64,000 nt of DNA from Mangrovivirga halotolerans (GTDB lineage: Bacteria; Bacteroidota; Bacteroidia; Cytophagales; Cyclobacteriaceae). The stretch covers positions 542,028 to 606,027 of the forward strand of contig NZ_JAPFQN010000003.1 in assembly GCF_026241165.1 (NCBI RefSeq), read 5' to 3'. Both the position numbers and the translations under genes were made by a program. Of this stretch, positions 44,586-54,303 are shown one piece after another. Position 1 is the stretch's first letter. Each line of letters starts with the position of its first letter. The notes under the pieces were generated by a model. The model did not search any database, was not told where the DNA came from, and worked only from the letters and a program-made list of their open reading frames with translations.

Positions 44586-45446
44586 TCACATTCTTCCCAT
44601 CTGACCTGTTTCAAAATCTCTTATTGCCTCCATTATTTCGATTTCCCGGTTCATTACAAACGGGCCATGGGCAACTACCTTTTCTTTCCATTGTTCGGCT
44701 GAAAGCAATAGAATTTTGCCGGATTCTAAGATTGAAATTTTTATTTTCCCTTTTTCAGGCTCAAAATATACCAGGTCACCTGGCTCGACAAATTCATTTC
44801 CTATTCTTGACACACCTTCTAACTGGTAAACAATTACCTGGTGTTTATGTGGAAGGTCAAAGCACAGGTGTTCCCCTTTTACACTTTCTATGGTAAATAT
44901 ATTTATATCAGAAGTGCGCCTTTCAGGACCTACAATACTTTTATAATTTCCCGATATAAGTTTCACCTTTGACTTTCTTCCTTCAAAAGGTACTTTAGGA
45001 AGTTGATCCTTAGTTAAGGGAAGATAAGAGGGATCACTTAATTTATCTTGTTCCCTTAGGTTTATCCAAAGTTGAATAAGCTGAAAATTACAGTATTTTT
45101 TCCCGTTTTCATTCAGGGCTTCTTTTTCACTGTGGATAATTCCTTTGCCGGCGGTTATCCATTGAACTCCTCCTTCGTCAATGATTTCGTCATTACCAAG
45201 ACTATCCCTGTGTTCAACCGCTCCATCAAATACAAGTGACACCGGACAAAATCCTCTATGAGGATGTGGCGGTACATATAGCAACGGATGATCACCAGAT
45301 TGCCTTTCTATTTTTAAATGGTGTAATAACAAAAATGGGTTGGCGTGATCCATTCCTGGTTGAGGGAATGCCTGTAGAATGGGATGATTGCCAACTCGGG
45401 TTTTTAATGCGCTAACTTTATATTCAATTGGCCTTTCCTTTTCCAT
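44586..45446 (-). CDS. Pirin family protein
   Basis: A 286-aa bicupin of the pirin family. The metal-binding N-terminal cupin has HPHRGFCPVSLVFDGAVEHRDSLGN, with the two His and further His/Glu ligands of pirins, and VQWITAGKGIIHSEK. Some pirins (YhhW) are quercetinases; others have regulatory roles, so the activity is open. Cytoplasmic. Its stop touches that of the TrmH gene. The 147 bp between its start and the terminator at 45594 hold its promoter region, in which I recognise no specific site. Confidence 0.9.
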   Translation of the reverse strand: MEKERPIEYKVSALKTRVGNHPILQAFPQPGMDHANPFLLLHHLKIERQSGDHPLLYVPPHPHRGFCPVSLVFDGAVEHRDSLGNDEIIDEGGVQWITAGKGIIHSEKEALNENGKKYCNFQLIQLWINLREQDKLSDPSYLPLTKDQLPKVPFEGRKSKVKLISGNYKSIVGPERRTSDINIFTIESVKGEHLCFDLPHKHQVIVYQLEGVSRIGNEFVEPGDLVYFEPEKGKIKISILESGKILLLSAEQWKEKVVAHGPFVMNREIEIMEAIRDFETGQMGRM

Positions 45447-45593
45447 TTTTATATTGGCTAAGCCTCAAGTATAAATAAACTTTGCTAGTGTTTATGAGGC
45501 TAAGGTTTAATCATACTGCTTTTTTACTTCAACTATTTAATATAACAAACGAGAAATAATAAAAAAAGGTGGTCTGATTTGATGGGTTTATTA

Positions 45594-45620
45594 AAAAAGG
45601 CACCTTTTAGATGCCTTTTT
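45594..45620 (-). terminator. Terminator after the isoaspartyl peptidase gene
   Basis: AAAAAGGCA (45594-45602) pairs perfectly with TGCCTTTTT (45612-45620) around a 9-nt loop; on the minus strand the T tract follows directly. The gene stop is at 45625. Confidence 0.85.
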
Positions 45621-45624
45621 GGGT

Positions 45625-46563
45625 TTAGTTTTCTTTATAAATCATTGTCTTTAGTTCTTCTCCTTCTTTTACCATTCCCCTGTACATTCCTTCTGAATTG
45701 AATGAAAAGACAATATTTCCTAAGGAGTCTATCCCAATAATTCCTCCTTCACCGCCAAATTTTGTCATTTTTTCAATGATCACTTCATCAGCAGCCTTCT
45801 GTAGAGACGTTTTTTTATATTTCATGATCGCAGCGATATCATATGCTGTTACCGCTCTCAAAAAAAACTCTCCATATCCCGTGCAACTAATAGCACACGT
45901 TTCATTATCTGCGTATACTCCACTACCAATAACCGGGCTATCACCAATACGGCCGTATTTTTTATTTGTGAGGCCTCCAGTACTTGTTGCGCCTGCAATA
46001 TTTCCGTTTTTATCTATGGCTACTGCTCCAACTGTACCAAATTTTTTATCGCTGTCATGATCGAGCTTCATGGTTCCTTGGTTTTTCACGCTTTTCAGTT
46101 GATTATACCTGAATTCTGAATAGAAATAATCATTGTTTACCAGTTTAAACCCTTTCTTTTCAGCATATTCTTCAGCTCCTTTTCCTGCGAGAAAAACAAA
46201 TTCGGGGTCATCCATGATCATTCTGGATAGTTTTACAGGGTTTTTAATGTGTTTTACACTACATATTGCACCTGCGTTGAGTGTCTTACCATCCATGATA
46301 GAAGCTTCAAGTTCGTGATCTTCATTATGTGTAAAGACTGATCCTTTTCCTGCGTTAAAAAGCTCACTGTCTTCCATGCTGGCAACAGCCTCAGTGACAG
46401 CATCACTTGCAGAGCCTCCTTCTTTTAAAATTTTCTCACCATTCTTGAGCGCAATTTCAAGAGCTTTTCTGTAAGCATTTTCTTTTTCGCTGGTCATGTG
46501 ATCTTTGAGTATAGTGCCAGCACCCCCATGAATTGCAAGGGCATATCTTGTATTTTTTGACAT
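45625..46563 (-). CDS. iaaA: Isoaspartyl peptidase / plant-type L-asparaginase
   Basis: A 312-aa Ntn-hydrolase precursor. It begins LAIHGGAGTI and keeps the autoprocessing site KKFGTVGAVA, with Thr177 as the new N-terminal nucleophile after self-cleavage, followed by GATSTGGLTNKKYGRIGDSP. Such enzymes split beta-aspartyl dipeptides (including beta-Asp-Arg released from cyanophycin) and L-asparagine. No signal peptide, so it acts in the cytoplasm. Its leader carries copy C of the element found before the S51 and susC genes, which joins it to the distant uptake locus. It is followed by a terminator, so it is monocistronic. Confidence 0.94.
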   Translation of the reverse strand: MSKNTRYALAIHGGAGTILKDHMTSEKENAYRKALEIALKNGEKILKEGGSASDAVTEAVASMEDSELFNAGKGSVFTHNEDHELEASIMDGKTLNAGAICSVKHIKNPVKLSRMIMDDPEFVFLAGKGAEEYAEKKGFKLVNNDYFYSEFRYNQLKSVKNQGTMKLDHDSDKKFGTVGAVAIDKNGNIAGATSTGGLTNKKYGRIGDSPVIGSGVYADNETCAISCTGYGEFFLRAVTAYDIAAIMKYKKTSLQKAADEVIIEKMTKFGGEGGIIGIDSLGNIVFSFNSEGMYRGMVKEGEELKTMIYKEN

Positions 46564-46634
46564 ATTCGTGCCTTAATTGTAAATAATAAATGAAGTGTAG
46601 TTCCGAATCAGGAACATTCAGGAGGTGAAATAAA

Positions 46635-46714
46635 TACTAACAGTCAAAGATTGGCTGCAAATTTAATAGCCCCAGGGGCTTACAAGATATATAGGAATCA
46701 CGTTTCATTTGTGC
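46635..46714 (-). promoter_or_regulatory. Structured leader element, copy C (upstream of isoaspartyl peptidase)
   Basis: Read on the minus strand, TGCAGCC, TTTGA and TGTTA blocks (46659-46635) match the two copies at 241-266 and 2402-2427. GCAG (46658-46655) can pair with CTGT (46643-46640), with a G-U pair where copy B has A-U. Upstream is the hairpin AGCCC-CTG-GGGCT (46680-46668). A possible outer stem joins GCACAAAT (46714-46707) with ATTTGC (46663-46658), with two bulged bases. A TTCCTATATATCTTGT segment aligns with TCC/TTCC stretches of copies A and B. It begins about 14 nt after a perfect -7 box. Confidence 0.6.
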
Positions 46715-46727
46715 GTAATGTATTAGA

Positions 46728-46735
46728 CAAATATA
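46728..46735 (-). promoter_or_regulatory. Candidate promoter -7 box for the isoaspartyl peptidase
   Basis: TATATTTG on the minus strand fits TAnnTTTG exactly. A TTG near 46758-46760 is a possible upstream element, slightly far and inside a terminator stem. The resulting leader of about 160 nt would contain element copy C. Confidence 0.5.
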
Positions 46736-46748
46736 AATAAAACAAATA

Positions 46749-46784
46749 AAAAAAGGCAAGAGCTTTAAAGCTCTTGCCTTTTAA
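46749..46784 (-). terminator. Terminator after the PurF-like gene
   Basis: GGCAAGAGCTTT followed by AAAGCTCTTGCC is a perfect 12-bp palindrome (46755-46778), flanked by AAAA and TTTT runs; on the minus strand it ends in TTTTTTTATTTG. Confidence 0.9.
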
Positions 46785-46801
46785 ATAAGAATATTTAATA
46801 T

Positions 46802-48688
46802 TTAGTAAGCTCGAACTGTTTTTCCTTCCATAAAATACAAGAAAGCCTTATTTACAACATACATACCTCCCGGGGTAGGGAAGTCGCCAGTGAAATACCA
46901 GTCTCCTGAATGATTAGGACATGCTTTATGTAAATTATCAACAGTCTGATAGATAACTGATACTTCGGCTTTCATATTTTCCGGAGTAACGATTTTTGCT
47001 ATTCTTTCGCTGATCTCATCATCTGTGAATGGTTCGTAAAGTTCTTTAACGTAATTCACATTCGATCGCTCTTCTACTGCTACCTTACATTTTTCATATA
47101 CTTCATCGATTAAATTATCCATTCCTCGTTCTTTTAAAAGTTCGAGGGCAGCTCTGAACGCAATAAATTCTTTCATTCTTGACATATCGATTCCATAACA
47201 ATCCGGAAATCGTATTTGTGGAGCTGAAGAAACAATGATAATTCTTTTTGGCTCGAGCCTATCGAGTGTACGAAGGATCGATTTTTCTAAAGTAGTTCCC
47301 CTGACAATACTGTCATCAATGACAACGAGTGTATCAATATTTTTATTGATCACTTCATATGTAGTGTCATAAACATTCGAAACCAGGTCATCTCTGGCAT
47401 TGTCATCTGTGATGAAGGTTCTGAGTTTCGCATCCTTTAACACAAGTTTTTCAACTCTCGGGTGTAAAAGCATTAAATCGCTCAATTCATCATCATTCAG
47501 ATCTCCTTTGATGATCCTGTCTTTCCTGTAATTAGCCAGGTATTCATCAATGCCTTCCATCATACCCAGAAATGATGTTTCGGCTGTATTTGGGATATAT
47601 GAGAAAACTGTGTTTTTAAGATCGTAATCAATGGCTTCAAAAATCTGAGGGAGCAATAATTTTCCCAGGTCTTTTCTTTCATTGTATATTTCAGGATCAT
47701 TACCACGGCTGAAATAAATTCTTTCGAAACTGCACGATTTCTTTTCTAACGGATCTCTGAAAGGTTTTTCTGAATAAGAACCATCTTTTTCTATTATTAA
47801 TGCATGGCCTGGTTTGATCTCATGAATTTCAGAATATTCCATACCAAAAGCCGTTTTGATAGCTGGTTTTTCAGAAGCAACAACAACGATTTCGTCATCT
47901 GCATAATAATATGCCGGTCTGATTCCTGATGGATCGCGGGCAACAAATGCAGCTCCCGAACCAACTAATCCTGCCATAGCATATCCACCGTCAAAATCTT
48001 TACAAGCACGCTGAAGAATGCGTTGAATGTCAAGTTCAGTTTCAATACGCTCAGTAATTTCTATATTAGAGAGTTCACCTTTATATTTTTCAAAAATCTT
48101 TTGATTTTCATCATCGAGGAAGTGACCGATTTTTTCAAGCACGGTAACAGTATCTGCTTTTTCTTTCGGGTGCTGACCAAGTTTTACAAGAATATCAAAT
48201 AATTCATCAACATTGGTCATGTTAAAGTTACCCGCTACAGCTAAGTTTCTGCTTCTCCAGTTATTCTGACGTAATTTAGGATGACAGTTCTCAATGCTGT
48301 TAGTTCCATGAGTTCCGTATCTTAAATGACCTAGCCAGACTTCTCCAGAAAAAGCAACATTCTCTTTGAACCAATCCGGGTCGTAAAATTTATCGCCCCC
48401 GTTTTTAATTCCTTTTCTATACTTCTTAGTTACTTTTTTGAATATATCCTGAATCGGGTTTGGATCAATTGATCTGTACCTGCTTATATAACGCTGTCCA
48501 GGTTTAGTATCCAGTTTGAAATTGGCAATACCTGCACCATCCTGTCCTCTGTTATGTTGTTTTTCCATTAACAGATACATTTTACTCATGGCGTAGGTAG
48601 GTGTGCCATACTTTTCGAAGTAGTAAGAAAGTGGCTTTCGCAACCTTAACATTGCAATACCACACTCGTGTTTAATAGAATCGCTCAT
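46802..48688 (-). CDS. Long amidophosphoribosyltransferase-like protein
   Basis: A 628-aa class-II glutamine amidotransferase joined to a phosphoribosyltransferase domain, as in PurF, which makes 5-phosphoribosylamine in purine synthesis. The N-terminal nucleophile would be Cys9 after removal of MSDSIKHE. NRGQDGAGI, GHLRYGTHG and a FDGGYAMAGLVG stretch belong to the glutaminase half. The PRPP loop is VVIDDSIVRGTT. It is 120-150 residues longer than canonical PurF, with insertions after about residue 55 and around 170-230. Many Bacteroidota carry this long form as well as a standard PurF, so it may be a second enzyme. The gene follows nuoN by 12 bp. Confidence 0.88.
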   Translation of the reverse strand: MSDSIKHECGIAMLRLRKPLSYYFEKYGTPTYAMSKMYLLMEKQHNRGQDGAGIANFKLDTKPGQRYISRYRSIDPNPIQDIFKKVTKKYRKGIKNGGDKFYDPDWFKENVAFSGEVWLGHLRYGTHGTNSIENCHPKLRQNNWRSRNLAVAGNFNMTNVDELFDILVKLGQHPKEKADTVTVLEKIGHFLDDENQKIFEKYKGELSNIEITERIETELDIQRILQRACKDFDGGYAMAGLVGSGAAFVARDPSGIRPAYYYADDEIVVVASEKPAIKTAFGMEYSEIHEIKPGHALIIEKDGSYSEKPFRDPLEKKSCSFERIYFSRGNDPEIYNERKDLGKLLLPQIFEAIDYDLKNTVFSYIPNTAETSFLGMMEGIDEYLANYRKDRIIKGDLNDDELSDLMLLHPRVEKLVLKDAKLRTFITDDNARDDLVSNVYDTTYEVINKNIDTLVVIDDSIVRGTTLEKSILRTLDRLEPKRIIIVSSAPQIRFPDCYGIDMSRMKEFIAFRAALELLKERGMDNLIDEVYEKCKVAVEERSNVNYVKELYEPFTDDEISERIAKIVTPENMKAEVSVIYQTVDNLHKACPNHSGDWYFTGDFPTPGGMYVVNKAFLYFMEGKTVRAY

Positions 48689-48700
48689 TCGGTCCCCTTC

Positions 48701-50233
48701 TTAATTGGATGCAAAATTAATACTATTAATTACGTCGAACAACCAATCAGGTTGGAAGAATAGTAGAAAAATTGGCGTTGTAAGAAATAATAGAAATATT
48801 AATTCAAATAAATTAAAGGTCACTGGCTCCCTTTTTCCTTCTGATTCCTTGAAATACATAAAGTATGGAATTCTTAAATAATAGAACAATGCCACCACTG
48901 AAATACCCAGTCCAATCAATAACAGAAATAAATAAATATACTGTCCTGACAGTTCGAAATTTTCCCATACTGTCGTGAATAGAATGAATTTAGCAGTAAA
49001 ACCAGCAGTTGGTGGCAAGCCTGTCAGGGAGATCATCAATATTACCAGGGCAGTAGATGCTACAGGTGCTGCTTTTCCCATACCTTTAAAATCACTGATT
49101 TCATCTGATCCGGTAGCATTTTCCAGTTTTATCAGAATAAAAAACACCCCGTAATTCATCAGTATGTAAATGAAAATATAAAATAACAAAGCATAAAGCC
49201 CCATCTCTGTAAGCGATAATATAGCTATCATCATAAACCCGGCATGACTGATGCTTGAATACGCCATCATTCGTTTGCCGCTTTTCTGCCAGATAGCTGA
49301 AAAATTAGCCACGATCAAAGTGAATATTGCAGCTATTCCAAGCATTTCGTCCAGATGAAGAGATATCGAAGAAATCTCCAGATCATTTATGCCCATTCGA
49401 TTAACAATGTTGAACATCATCATTAATCCTGCAATTTTTGGAACTATCGAAAAGAATGCTGTAATACTTGTAGGAGCAGCTTTATAAACATCGGGTACCC
49501 ATACATGAAAAGGAAAAATAGATATTTTAAAAAACAGACCTGAAATGATCATAATCAAAGCAAAGCCAAGTCCAAAGTCGATTTGCCTGCCTTGAGCAGC
49601 AATTTCTGTCAGATCAATAAAGCCAAAGCTGTTAGTGTAGCCGTAAAGTAAGCTGATGCCATATAACATTATAGCTGATGCAAACGCACCGAATAATACA
49701 TATTTCATAGCTCCTTCAGATCCTTTTCTATCAAATTTGAATCCGGCGATCAGGTAAGATCCCATACTTACAGTTTCCAGGGCAAGGAAAAACATCAGGA
49801 AATGATTCGCCTTTACCATTAGAATTGATCCCAAAGTAATGAGAGTCAATAAAGAAAAGTATTCACCTTCCCCTTTTTTTTCTTCTTTGAATGGTTTTTC
49901 AAAAGAAGTAATGAGAATAGTAAGCAGGGTAGCAATAATCAATAAAATAGATAGAAACAGACTTAGCCTGTTGACCCGTATCATATTTTCGAAGATATTT
50001 TGAGGACCTTCAACAGTATTCCAATCATTTATTGAAGCTATCAGGGCAACTAACAAACCTGTTGTTGCTGCCATATATAATAATTGTGGGTTTTCTTTTC
50101 CGAATAGGAGATCCATCACAATTATAGCGATAATTGATAATACAAGAGTATATTCAGTCGTCAGTAAGGGCAGCGACCTGATGATCTCATCTATGTAAAC
50201 TGATATGTCTGCAGCTAAAAGCATGTTCATCAT
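48701..50233 (-). CDS. nuoN: NADH-quinone oxidoreductase subunit N
   Basis: A 510-aa antiporter-like membrane subunit of respiratory complex I, one of three proton-pumping modules. It has about 14 helices, with FHVWVPDVYKAAPTSITAFFS and the conserved Lys/Glu residues in the half channels, and MMAYSSISHAGFMM. It lies last of seven nuo genes and overlaps nuoM by 4 bp. Standard length. Confidence 0.95.
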   Translation of the reverse strand: MMNMLLAADISVYIDEIIRSLPLLTTEYTLVLSIIAIIVMDLLFGKENPQLLYMAATTGLLVALIASINDWNTVEGPQNIFENMIRVNRLSLFLSILLIIATLLTILITSFEKPFKEEKKGEGEYFSLLTLITLGSILMVKANHFLMFFLALETVSMGSYLIAGFKFDRKGSEGAMKYVLFGAFASAIMLYGISLLYGYTNSFGFIDLTEIAAQGRQIDFGLGFALIMIISGLFFKISIFPFHVWVPDVYKAAPTSITAFFSIVPKIAGLMMMFNIVNRMGINDLEISSISLHLDEMLGIAAIFTLIVANFSAIWQKSGKRMMAYSSISHAGFMMIAILSLTEMGLYALLFYIFIYILMNYGVFFILIKLENATGSDEISDFKGMGKAAPVASTALVILMISLTGLPPTAGFTAKFILFTTVWENFELSGQYIYLFLLLIGLGISVVALFYYLRIPYFMYFKESEGKREPVTFNLFELIFLLFLTTPIFLLFFQPDWLFDVINSINFASN

Positions 50234-51957
50234 TTAGAAATACTACTTGACATGATATGATTGATTAACCCTTCTACTGTTGGAGCTACCCCATCTATAA
50301 AAATCTGCGGGAACAGCCCGAAAAATAAAATTGCAATGGCCAATGGTGTGAACATTAAATAATCCACTGGTTCGAGATCTACCAAAGCTCGTTCTTTTTC
50401 CTGTTCTCTATAATAAAATTTTCCAAAGAACATCCGCTGTAAAGTCCATAGGTAATATCCAGCTGTTAATATCAAGCCTATCGCTGCTATAATTACTAAA
50501 GATCTTGGCAAGATTCCATTTTCGGTCGAAGAAGAAAATCCACCAAGGAAAACAAAAATCTCTGCGATAAACCCGGAAAAACCGGGTAGGCCAAGTGATG
50601 CGAAAAAGGCAATGACTACAAAAAATGTATATTTTGGCATTTTCTTGGCAAGGCCACCATAATGATTTATTGTTCGATCGTGGGTTCTCGAATAAACAAC
50701 TCCGGCGATAAGGAATAGCATGGCAGAAATAAGACCATGGCTGAATAACTGGAAGTTTGCTCCCATAAAACCCTCATTGGTTAATGAAGCAATACCCAAA
50801 AGGAAAAATCCCATATGACTTACAGAACTGTAAGCGATCATTTTTTTCAGGTCTTTCGATGCCAGGGCGACCAGTGCAGCATAGATTATTGAGATAACTC
50901 CAAGTACTCCAATAACGTAACCGTATTGAGTAGCTCCTTCAGGGAAAATAGAGTATGCCATTCTTAGAATACCATATCCTCCAACTTTAAGCAATAAGGC
51001 AGCTAATATAACAGAAATAGGAGTCGGAGCTTCAACGTGGGCATCGGGAAGCCAGGTGTGAAATGGTACGCCCGGTAATTTTATCAGAAACCCAATAAAT
51101 AATGCAAGAAAGGCCAGATTTCGGGCAGATTCACCCCATATTTTAAAATTATTAGATGAAAATATACTGTTAGGAATATAATTTCCAGTATCAGTAAGAT
51201 AAGCCCATTTAAAAGTCCTGACCCAGTATTGCTCTTCGATATTTCCTTGGGCAAGTTCAGATTGCACAACTTCAACTTGATCTGCCAGAGGTTGTTGAAT
51301 GTCGATTAGTCCGGCTTTTTCTCCTGTAGCAATTGGATCTATCGCAGATACGTATAAACCTATCATAACTACCAGTATCATCATACTGCCGGCTAATGTA
51401 TAGAGGAAAAACTTAATTGCAGCATATTCTTTTCTTGGCCCACCCCACAAGCCGATGAGAAAATACATCGGTAACAACATAAACTCAAAAAATAAAAAGA
51501 AAAGAAAAAGATCCATTGCTGCAAAGCAACCAAAGATCGTAGTGCCTAAGAGTAAAATGAGCACGTAAAAACCTTTTAATTTTATTTTAATGGTATGGCT
51601 TGCCAGGGTTGCTATTAGCATGATAAATGATGTGAGAATGATCAGCCATATACTCAGGCCGTCAATTCCAAGGCTGTAACTAATATTTAATTCCCCCAAT
51701 ACTCCAAGGTCCATGCTAATCCATGGTAATTCATCATAGAATGACAGATTCATCCAGTCGTAGATCAAATTTGGAGTATTGATGTCTCCCACCGGATTGA
51801 AAGCGTAAAAGGCGATGAGTGAAAGAAGGATCTCAATTCCGAAGATTCCGGTTACCAATCGCCTCATTATATACCCGCTTCTGTCGGGCAGCAATAATAT
51901 TATCGGAATTCCCGCGAGGGGAAGAAAAATTATCAAACTTATAAATCCGATATCCAT
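50230..51957 (-). CDS. nuoM: NADH-quinone oxidoreductase subunit M
   Basis: A 575-aa antiporter-like subunit of complex I. Typical motifs are FEFMLLPMYFLIGLWGG, PGVPFHTWLPDAHVEAPTPIS and KKMIAYSSVSHMGFFLLG. About 14 helices. A hydrophilic insert of roughly 60 residues (about 200-265, SAIDPIATGEKAGLIDIQ onward) enlarges it compared with E. coli NuoM (509 aa), a feature seen in Bacteroidota. Overlaps nuoN by 4 bp. Confidence 0.95.
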   Translation of the reverse strand: MDIGFISLIIFLPLAGIPIILLLPDRSGYIMRRLVTGIFGIEILLSLIAFYAFNPVGDINTPNLIYDWMNLSFYDELPWISMDLGVLGELNISYSLGIDGLSIWLIILTSFIMLIATLASHTIKIKLKGFYVLILLLGTTIFGCFAAMDLFLFFLFFEFMLLPMYFLIGLWGGPRKEYAAIKFFLYTLAGSMMILVVMIGLYVSAIDPIATGEKAGLIDIQQPLADQVEVVQSELAQGNIEEQYWVRTFKWAYLTDTGNYIPNSIFSSNNFKIWGESARNLAFLALFIGFLIKLPGVPFHTWLPDAHVEAPTPISVILAALLLKVGGYGILRMAYSIFPEGATQYGYVIGVLGVISIIYAALVALASKDLKKMIAYSSVSHMGFFLLGIASLTNEGFMGANFQLFSHGLISAMLFLIAGVVYSRTHDRTINHYGGLAKKMPKYTFFVVIAFFASLGLPGFSGFIAEIFVFLGGFSSSTENGILPRSLVIIAAIGLILTAGYYLWTLQRMFFGKFYYREQEKERALVDLEPVDYLMFTPLAIAILFFGLFPQIFIDGVAPTVEGLINHIMSSSISK

Positions 51958-51969
51958 TCGGTAATGTAT

Positions 51970-53994
51970 TTAGCGGTAAAACATTAACATTAAAAATACG
52001 ATAGAGATCACAGCATACAAGATGTAGAGTTGTATCCTACCTCCTTGCATTTGCCTGGTGATTTTACCAGTAACTCCACTGATATAAGCCACCATTCTGA
52101 CCATTCCATCAATAAAATATTTTTCTATGACCTTTGTAATCTGGCCTATGATCACGGTTCCTATGGTAATTGCATGTAAAATTCCATCAATTACCTTCAT
52201 ATCAACTTTTTCCAAAAAACGCCCCAATTTGATCGTGCCGGGAACTATGGATAGGTTGTAAAAGTCATTAAAATATAATTGCTCCCTGCTTAACTTCAAA
52301 AATGGTGTTTTAGAAGTGAAGGTAGGAGAGGCGTAACTTATTCTCCTTCTGGTTAAACCATAGATTGCTGCAGATAATCCTATAATAGTAAGAATAACTG
52401 CAGTAGCAGGTAGCCATGTAGGAGCTGAATATTCAATATTTTGAGGGTAGGAAGTCAGGGAGCTAAATAAACTAATTTCATTTGCATGAAAAGGGTTTAT
52501 TGAAAAAGGTATCCAAAGCGAAAGTAGAGCAAGTATCGCAATTGGGAAAATTAATTGTTTGTTATCACTCGTACTAAGTGATTGTAATTTGAATGAAGTA
52601 TTGTTTTTAAGACGGCTTTTTCCCATGAAGACTAAATACCATTGCCTTCCCATGTAAAAGGCTGTCAGCCCTGAAGTAATGAGTAATATTGCAGGAACCA
52701 AAAATCTGAAATCGCCTCCCTGTGCATAAATTAGAGCATGTTTTATGACACTTTCTTTAGATAAAAAACCTGAACTAAATGGAATAGCACATAAAGAAGC
52801 GGTCATTATAGTATATCCAACAAATAATATCGGGTTTATTTTCCTCAGTCCTCCCATAAATCGCATATCCTGGGCATCAAAATATTTAGGAAGGTCACTT
52901 TCGGAATGCTCTCTCTGGTGCATATAATATATTATTGCACCTGCTCCCAGGAATAATCCTGCTTTAAAAAATGCATGAGTGAATAAGTGAAACATGGCTG
53001 CTCCTGCCGAACCTGTTCCTGCAGCTACGATCATATAACCCAGCTGAGAAATTGTAGAAAAAGCAAGGACTTTTTTAATGTCATTTTGTTTGATCGCTGA
53101 AAAGGCAGCTATTAATGCAGTGATTGTTCCGATTATAACTATAAAATCACTCACCCATCCGATATATAAAAATACTGTTCTGGAAAGCATATAGACACCT
53201 GCAGCAACCATGGTCGCAGCATGTATTAATGCCGAGGCAGGTGTTGGGCCTTCCATAGCATCGGGTAACCAGACCTGAAGAGGGAATTGAGCAGATTTAC
53301 CCATTGCTCCCATAAATATCCCGAGCCCGGCAAGTATTATCCAGAAGATGTTTTCATTTTCAGGAGAAGTATTGAGGTAATCAGAAGCCAGGTTTGTAAT
53401 AGAAAGATCATGAAATATAGCAAATAATATCCCCATTCCGGCCATAAAACCAAAATCCCCTATTCTGTTCATCACGAATGCTTTAAGGCCTGCTTTGGCT
53501 GCACTTGGTTTGGTATACCAGAATCCAATTAACAGGTAAGACGCCAGTCCGACTAACTCCCAGAAAACAAACATCAGGAACAAGTTTTCACTCCATACAA
53601 TACCGAGCATTGCAAAGGTGAAAAAACCGAGAAAAGAAAAGTAATGATGAATTCTTGGTTCGTCTTCCATATATTTTCTGGAAAAAAACGAAACCAGGGT
53701 AGCAATGAACGAAACCAGTAATGCCATGCTGATTGATGCATCGTTGGCCCAGATATCAAGGGAAATATTCAGTTTACCAATATTTAACCATGGTATACCT
53801 GCAATAATTTCATTTCCTTTATACAAAAAGAAAAATATTACAGAATGTATCAGGGTACTTATAGCAAGAGCACCAGAAACAAGGAGGCCTGAATTTTTAC
53901 GGTTCTTTAAAAATATGCCTGATATACCACACAAGAGGGGAATCAGCCAACCGCATATGATCAAAATATTTATAATAAAATCGTTTTGCTTCAT
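51970..53994 (-). CDS. nuoL: NADH-quinone oxidoreductase subunit L
   Basis: A 674-aa antiporter-like subunit carrying the distal proton channel and the long amphipathic lateral helix that couples the pumps. Signatures: FWELVGLASYLLIGFWYTKP, GKSAQFPLQVWLPDAMEGPT, VLAFSTISQLGYM. The lateral-helix region is in the last 120 residues (EKVDMKVIDGILHAITIGTV). Length is normal. It lies 12 bp before nuoM and 3 bp after nuoK. Confidence 0.95.
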   Translation of the reverse strand: MKQNDFIINILIICGWLIPLLCGISGIFLKNRKNSGLLVSGALAISTLIHSVIFFFLYKGNEIIAGIPWLNIGKLNISLDIWANDASISMALLVSFIATLVSFFSRKYMEDEPRIHHYFSFLGFFTFAMLGIVWSENLFLMFVFWELVGLASYLLIGFWYTKPSAAKAGLKAFVMNRIGDFGFMAGMGILFAIFHDLSITNLASDYLNTSPENENIFWIILAGLGIFMGAMGKSAQFPLQVWLPDAMEGPTPASALIHAATMVAAGVYMLSRTVFLYIGWVSDFIVIIGTITALIAAFSAIKQNDIKKVLAFSTISQLGYMIVAAGTGSAGAAMFHLFTHAFFKAGLFLGAGAIIYYMHQREHSESDLPKYFDAQDMRFMGGLRKINPILFVGYTIMTASLCAIPFSSGFLSKESVIKHALIYAQGGDFRFLVPAILLITSGLTAFYMGRQWYLVFMGKSRLKNNTSFKLQSLSTSDNKQLIFPIAILALLSLWIPFSINPFHANEISLFSSLTSYPQNIEYSAPTWLPATAVILTIIGLSAAIYGLTRRRISYASPTFTSKTPFLKLSREQLYFNDFYNLSIVPGTIKLGRFLEKVDMKVIDGILHAITIGTVIIGQITKVIEKYFIDGMVRMVAYISGVTGKITRQMQGGRIQLYILYAVISIVFLMLMFYR

Positions 53995-53997
53995 TTA

Positions 53998-54303
53998 TCA
54001 GCCTTTTAAATCAGCGATTTCGTCGACATCAGTAGTTTTGTAAAAGCGGTAAACCCTGAGAATTATAGCCAGAGCTACGGCAGCTTCAGCAGCAGCCATT
54101 ACTATTAAAAATAAACTGAACATTATTCCATGAATAGCTTCAGGTGACTTCATCGCGAAAGCCACAAAGTTAATATTTGCTGCATTAAGCATAAGTTCTA
54201 TTCCCATAAGAATCATAATGCCGTTTTTCTTAATCAAAACGATCATAATTCCGATACAAAACAGAATGATACTAACCAGAAAATATAATTCAATTTGTGT
54301 CAT
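53998..54303 (-). CDS. nuoK: NADH-quinone oxidoreductase subunit K
   Basis: A 101-aa, three-helix subunit of complex I. I chose the ATG at 54303 because MTQIELYFLVSIILFCIG is the usual NuoK start; an upstream ATG at 54336 adds 11 basic residues not seen in the family. The conserved Glu pair is in GIELMLNAANINFVAF and later AEAAVALAI. The start overlaps the end of nuoJ by 14 bp. Confidence 0.93.
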   Translation of the reverse strand: MTQIELYFLVSIILFCIGIMIVLIKKNGIMILMGIELMLNAANINFVAFAMKSPEAIHGIMFSLFLIVMAAAEAAVALAIILRVYRFYKTTDVDEIADLKG

